DNA of 64,000 nucleotides from Methylobacterium sp. 17Sr1-1 (GTDB taxonomy: Bacteria; Pseudomonadota; Alphaproteobacteria; Rhizobiales; Beijerinckiaceae). The notes below the pieces were generated by a model, which did not search any database, was not told where the DNA came from, and worked only from the letters and a program-made list of their open reading frames with translations. The translations under genes were made by a program, and so were the position numbers. Below are positions 60,313 to 64,000 of the stretch, one piece after another (the stretch's first letter is position 1; each line of letters starts with the position of its first letter). The stretch is taken from contig NZ_CP029552.1 of assembly GCF_003173775.1 (NCBI RefSeq), positions 1,993,001 to 2,057,000 on the forward strand, given 5' to 3'.

Positions 60313-61814
60313 GCGCGCAGACCACCGGCCCCCACGGCCAGAGCGCCTTCGGCCAAGGCACTCTCGGATCAGGCGCGCCCGACGGCGTGCTGGCCCGCCT
60401 CGGCGCGCTGTTCCGCACCACGGCGTTCAAGCTCTCGCTCGCCTATCTCCTGGTCTTCGCCGCCTTCGCGTTCTTCGCCCTCGGCTACGTCGCCTGGAAC
60501 GCCAGGCGGGTCCTCGACGACCAGATCGTCTCGACCATCGAGGCCGAGATCAACGGCCTGTCGGACCAGTACGCGTCGGGCGGCATCCGCCGGCTGGTGA
60601 GCGTGGTCGAGCGCCGCTCGCGCGAGCCCGGCGCCTCGCTCTACCTCGTCACCACGCCGGCGGGCGAGCACGTCGCCGGCAACGTCGAGGCGCTGCCGCC
60701 CGGCGTGCTCAACGAGCCGGGCCAGACCGAGACGGCCTATGGCCGCGGCACCGACGGCGACCGCCTCGACCACCGGGCGATCGTGCGCATCTTCACCCTG
60801 CCGGGGGGATTCCGCCTGCTCGTCGGCCGCGACGTCGAGGAGCGCGACCGCCTCCGCGCCGTGATCGGGCGCGCCTTCGCCTGGTCGCTGATGCTGGTGG
60901 TGGGCCTCGGCTTCCTCGGCAGCTGGTTCATCGCCCAGCGCGTCCTGAAGCGCGTCGACCACATGACCGAGATCACCCGCGGCATCATGGCGGGCGACCT
61001 CGACGGCCGGCTCACGCTCGCCGGCACCGGCGACGAGCTCGACCGGCTGGCGAGCAACCTCAACGCCATGCTCGACCGCATCGGCGAGTTGATGCGCGGC
61101 ATGCGCGAGGTCTCCGACAACATCGCCCACGACCTCAAGACCCCGCTCACCCGTCTGCGCAACAAGGCCGACGCGGCGCTCCGCGAGGGCGGCGACCCGG
61201 ATTCCTTGCGGGCGGCGCTCGAGGCCAACATCGAGGAGAGCGACAACCTGATCCGGGTGTTCAACGCGCTCCTGATGATCGCCCGGCTCGAGGCCGGCAA
61301 CGCCCGCGAGGGATTGGCGGAATTCGATGCCGGGGCGGTCGCCCTCGAGGTCGCGGAGCTGTACGAAGCGGTGGCGGAGGAGCGCGGCATCGGGGTGCAG
61401 GCCGAGGTCGAGGATGGCCTGGTGCTGCACGGCAGCCGCGAACTGATCGGACAGGCGATGGCGAACCTGATCGACAACGCCCTGAAATACGGGCAGAAAA
61501 CCGCGGATATGGCCTCCGGGCCGGTGGTCCGCGTCGCGGCGAGGCGGGAGGAGGGCAGCGTGGTGCTCACCGTCGCCGACCAGGGCGAGGGCATCCCGGA
61601 GGCCCAGCGCGGCCGGGTGCTGGAGCGCTTCGTGCGGCTCGAGACCGCCCGCACCCGTCCCGGCTTCGGGTTGGGCTTGAGCCTCGTCAACGCCGTCGCC
61701 CGCCTGCACCAGGGCACATTCACGCTCGACGACAACGCGCCGGGCCTGCGCGCCACCCTGCGCCTGCCGGCCCCGCCGCGCGAGCCGGCCGCCCCCCGGC
61801 AGGTCGCCGCGTGA
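60309..61814 (+). CDS. Sensor histidine kinase (HAMP-HisKA-HATPase)
   Basis: This 501-residue membrane kinase has helix 1 (FKLSLAYLLVFAAFAFFALGYVAW), a periplasmic sensor of about 120 residues, and helix 2 (FAWSLMLVVGLGFLGSWFIA). HAMP follows (RVDHMTEITRGIMAGDLDGRL). The H-box is DNIAHDLKTPLTRLRN, and the catalytic domain has N-box MANLIDNALKYG, G1 VADQGEGIP and G2 FGLGLSLV. The GTG start overlaps the regulator stop (GTGA), and its stop overlaps the glnE start in the same way. The signal is unknown; QseC-, PmrB- and TctE-type kinases have this layout. Confidence 0.92.
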   Translation: MSAQTTGPHGQSAFGQGTLGSGAPDGVLARLGALFRTTAFKLSLAYLLVFAAFAFFALGYVAWNARRVLDDQIVSTIEAEINGLSDQYASGGIRRLVSVVERRSREPGASLYLVTTPAGEHVAGNVEALPPGVLNEPGQTETAYGRGTDGDRLDHRAIVRIFTLPGGFRLLVGRDVEERDRLRAVIGRAFAWSLMLVVGLGFLGSWFIAQRVLKRVDHMTEITRGIMAGDLDGRLTLAGTGDELDRLASNLNAMLDRIGELMRGMREVSDNIAHDLKTPLTRLRNKADAALREGGDPDSLRAALEANIEESDNLIRVFNALLMIARLEAGNAREGLAEFDAGAVALEVAELYEAVAEERGIGVQAEVEDGLVLHGSRELIGQAMANLIDNALKYGQKTADMASGPVVRVAARREEGSVVLTVADQGEGIPEAQRGRVLERFVRLETARTRPGFGLGLSLVNAVARLHQGTFTLDDNAPGLRATLRLPAPPREPAAPRQVAA

Positions 61815-64000
61815 CCGGGCTCGCCGCGCGCCTGACCCGGGCGCCCCGCCTCGCCGAGCCGGAGCGGGCGCGAGGCCGCCTCGCCGACCTCGTGGCCGAG
61901 GCACCCGACCTCGCGCCCCTCCTCGGCGAGGGCGGCCCGGCCCGCGACCTCCTCCTCGGCCTCGCCGACCATTCGCCGTTCCTGTGGGGCCTGGCCGCCC
62001 GCGACCCCGCCCGGCTCGCCGGCCTGCTGGAGCGTTCGCCGGAGGAATCCAACGCCGCGATCCTGGCCGACCAGCGCGGAGCGGGACTCGCCGGCGGCGA
62101 CGTCGCCAAAAGCCTTCGCCGCAACCGCGCCGCGCACGCGCTGCTGGTGGCGCTCGCCGATATCGGCGGGGTCTGGTCCCTGGAGCAGGTGACGGCGGCG
62201 CTCTCCGATTTCGCCGACGCCTCGGTCGGCGCCGCGGTCGACGCGGCCCTCGTCCAGGCCGCCGGCACCGGCCGCTTCCTGCCCCCCGACCTGAAGAACC
62301 CCCAGGAAGGATCGGGCCTGATCGTGCTGGGCATGGGCAAGCTCGGGGCCGGCGAGCTGAACTATTCGAGCGACGTCGACCTGATCGTGCTGTTCGACCC
62401 CGACGCCGCCCCCTTGCGCGAGGGCGTCGAGGCGACGCCGTTCTTCAGCCGGATCGCGCAAGCCGTCGCCAAGCTCCTGCAGGAGCGCACCGCCGACGGC
62501 TACGTCCACCGGGTCGATTACCGCCTGCGGCCCGATCCCGGCTCGACCCCGACCGCCCTGTCGCTGCCCTCCGCCTACACCTATTACGAGACGGTGGGGC
62601 AGAACTGGGAGCGCGCCGCCTTCATCAAGGCGAGGCCGGTCGCCGGCGACACCGCGCTCGCCGACGCCTTCCTCGCCGAGCTGCGGCCGTTCGTCTGGCG
62701 AAAGTACTTCGATTTCGCCTCGATCGCCGACGTGCACGCGATGAAGCGGCAGATCCACGCCGTGCGCGGCCACGGCGCCATCGCGGTGGCGGGCCACGAC
62801 ATCAAGCTCGGGCGCGGCGGCATCCGCGAGGTCGAGTTCTTCGTCCAGACCCAGCAGCTGGTCTTCGGCGGGCGCCGCCCGTCCTTGCGCGGCCGGCGGA
62901 CCCTGGAGATGCTGTCGGCCCTCCACGACGAGGGATGGATCACGGCGGACGCGCGCGACGAGCTCTCGGAGGCCTACCGCTTCCTGCGGACCGTCGAGCA
63001 CCGGCTGCAGATGGTGGCCGACGAGCAGACCCAGCGCCTGCCGGAGGACGCCGCGAAGCTCGGGCGCTTCGCCCGTTTCCTCGGTTATGCCGACGAGGCC
63101 GCCTTCGGCGCGGCGCTGACCGCCGAGGCGCGCCGGGTCCAGGGGCATTACGCGCTCCTGTTCGAGGCCGAGCCGGACCTCGCGGCGGAGGTCGGCGACC
63201 TCGTCTTCACCGGCGCCGAGGACGATCCCGAGACGCTCGCGACCTTGCGCCGCCTCGGCTTCCGGGCGCCCGAGCGGGCGACCGAGACGGTGCGGGGCTG
63301 GCATTTCGGCCGCCGCCCGGCGGTGACGAGCCCGCGCGCCCGCGAGGTGCTGACCGAACTGGTGCCCGCCCTGATCCAGGCGCTCGCCGGCACCGCCGAT
63401 CCCGACGGGGCACTCGCCGCCCTCGACCGCGCCTTCGGGCGGATGCCGGCCTCGGTCGAGCTCCTCACCATCCTGCGCTCGCACGAGCGCCTGCGGCTGC
63501 TCTTCGCCGACCTCCTCGGCACCGTGCCGCGGCTCGCCGACACGGTGGCGTTCAGCCCGCACGTCCTCGACGCAGTGATCGACCCGGCCTTCGTGGCGCC
63601 GGTGACCGAGACGGCGGCGCTGGCCGAGCAGTTCCGTGCCGGCCTCGGCCGGCCCCGCGACTACGAGGACTTCCTCGACCGCAGCCGCGACGCCGCCCGC
63701 CAGCTCCGCTTCGTCACCGGCGCCCGGCTCCTCTCCGGCATCCTGCCGCCCGCCGGGGCGGGGCGGGCCTATGCGGGCATCGCCGAGGTCACCGTCGCGG
63801 CGGCGCTCGGGGCGGTCGAGGCCGCCTTCGCCGAGGAGCACGGCCGTGTACCGGGTGGGCGCTTCGCGGTGCTCGGCCTCGGGCGTCTCGGCTCGCGCCA
63901 GCTGACCGCCGATTCCGACCTCGACCTCGTGGTCCTGTACGATTTCGACCAGGACGCGCGCGAGAGCGACGGCAGGCGCCGCCTGGACGCGGCGGTCTAC
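61811..64000 (+). CDS. glnE: Glutamine synthetase adenylyltransferase/adenylyl-removase, partial
   Basis: The first 730 codons are present and the gene runs off the window. GlnE adds or removes AMP on glutamine synthetase in response to PII. The N-terminal adenylyl-removing nucleotidyltransferase has GMGKLGAGELNYSSDVDLIVLFD at about 173-195, with the D-x-D pair. The central helical part includes IKLGRGGIREVEFFVQTQQL and RTVEHRLQMVADEQTQRLP. The adenylylating domain begins at about 688 (GLGRLGSRQLTADSDLDLVVLYD). A GTG start overlaps the kinase stop by four bases, so it is coupled to the two-component operon, an unexpected neighbour for a nitrogen-control enzyme. Confidence 0.95.
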   Translation, partial: MTGLAARLTRAPRLAEPERARGRLADLVAEAPDLAPLLGEGGPARDLLLGLADHSPFLWGLAARDPARLAGLLERSPEESNAAILADQRGAGLAGGDVAKSLRRNRAAHALLVALADIGGVWSLEQVTAALSDFADASVGAAVDAALVQAAGTGRFLPPDLKNPQEGSGLIVLGMGKLGAGELNYSSDVDLIVLFDPDAAPLREGVEATPFFSRIAQAVAKLLQERTADGYVHRVDYRLRPDPGSTPTALSLPSAYTYYETVGQNWERAAFIKARPVAGDTALADAFLAELRPFVWRKYFDFASIADVHAMKRQIHAVRGHGAIAVAGHDIKLGRGGIREVEFFVQTQQLVFGGRRPSLRGRRTLEMLSALHDEGWITADARDELSEAYRFLRTVEHRLQMVADEQTQRLPEDAAKLGRFARFLGYADEAAFGAALTAEARRVQGHYALLFEAEPDLAAEVGDLVFTGAEDDPETLATLRRLGFRAPERATETVRGWHFGRRPAVTSPRAREVLTELVPALIQALAGTADPDGALAALDRAFGRMPASVELLTILRSHERLRLLFADLLGTVPRLADTVAFSPHVLDAVIDPAFVAPVTETAALAEQFRAGLGRPRDYEDFLDRSRDAARQLRFVTGARLLSGILPPAGAGRAYAGIAEVTVAAALGAVEAAFAEEHGRVPGGRFAVLGLGRLGSRQLTADSDLDLVVLYDFDQDARESDGRRRLDAAVY

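Noticed and set aside
60737..63841. A 1034-codon open frame on the minus strand
   Set aside because: It lies opposite the histidine kinase and glnE, which have full motifs. Its product is low-complexity Arg/Gly/Asp-rich sequence, the usual shadow in a 70% GC genome.

Overview
The window is about 70% GC, with dense and strongly GC3-biased coding, no rRNA or recognisable tRNA, and no phage or transposase genes. A MucR/Ros-family regulator, ChvE-GguAB and Omp25/31-type proteins, a REP repeat beginning AGAGCATTTTCCGACG, and other short palindromic intergenic repeats all point to an alphaproteobacterium of the order Hyphomicrobiales. Methylobacterium or a close relative is my best guess. This rests on gene content and recalled family resemblance, not on a database match.

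Layout. 1-8.6 kb: a carbohydrate-uptake island. A frameshifted ribokinase, an FAD-linked 2-hydroxyacid dehydrogenase, a DapA-type aldolase/dehydratase and a GntR regulator lie on the minus strand. A family-1 sugar ABC transporter (binding protein, two permeases, ATPase) lies divergently on the plus strand. 8.6-12 kb: a Na/Pi cotransporter, a secreted chorismate-lyase-like protein and a DUF4337 membrane protein. 12.3-18.8 kb: a TetR-MFP-RND efflux operon behind a perfect 26-bp operator, then a bicupin oxalate decarboxylase. 18.9-25 kb: a coupled amino-acid decarboxylase and GNAT acetyltransferase, then an overlapping trio of two SGNH-type proteins and an MBOAT acyltransferase. 25.3-29.2 kb: a MucR homologue without zinc-ligand cysteines, agmatinase, and a divergent SMP-30 lactonase/uronate dehydrogenase pair. 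29.6-31.5 kb: nsrR and hmp share a promoter region with two NsrR-like operators. 31.7-36 kb: an amino-acid ABC transporter operon ending in an SDR-fold protein without its catalytic Tyr/Lys and an enolase-superfamily enzyme. 36-39.4 kb: nitroreductase, MFS and DMT transporters.

39.4-48.3 kb is the most coherent metabolic locus. A GntR-mutarotase-SMP-30 lactonase-FAD monooxygenase operon is divergent from an SDR sugar dehydrogenase-chvE-gguA-gguB operon. Together they can import an aldose, equilibrate its anomers, oxidise it to the lactone and open the lactone. A decayed second copy of the lactonase 3' end lies beyond the monooxygenase. 48.6-55.3 kb: a 53-residue protein, aroQ, a small two-gene module whose second gene resembles a truncated nucleotidyltransferase toxin, an Omp25/31 protein, and a DUF6502-DUF5666 pair behind three copies of GTGGG-N7-CCCAC. 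A lytic transglycosylase follows. 55.3-64 kb: a BKACE enzyme, an SCO-family protein, a PNPOx-fold protein, a lone receiver domain, a YoaK/DUF1275 protein, and a two-component system whose kinase stop overlaps the start of glnE, which runs off the window.

At least three families of intergenic inverted repeats are scattered through the window. Long open frames on the strand opposite real genes are GC-driven artefacts and are not annotated. Functions are assigned from motifs and recalled family resemblance; no database search was run.
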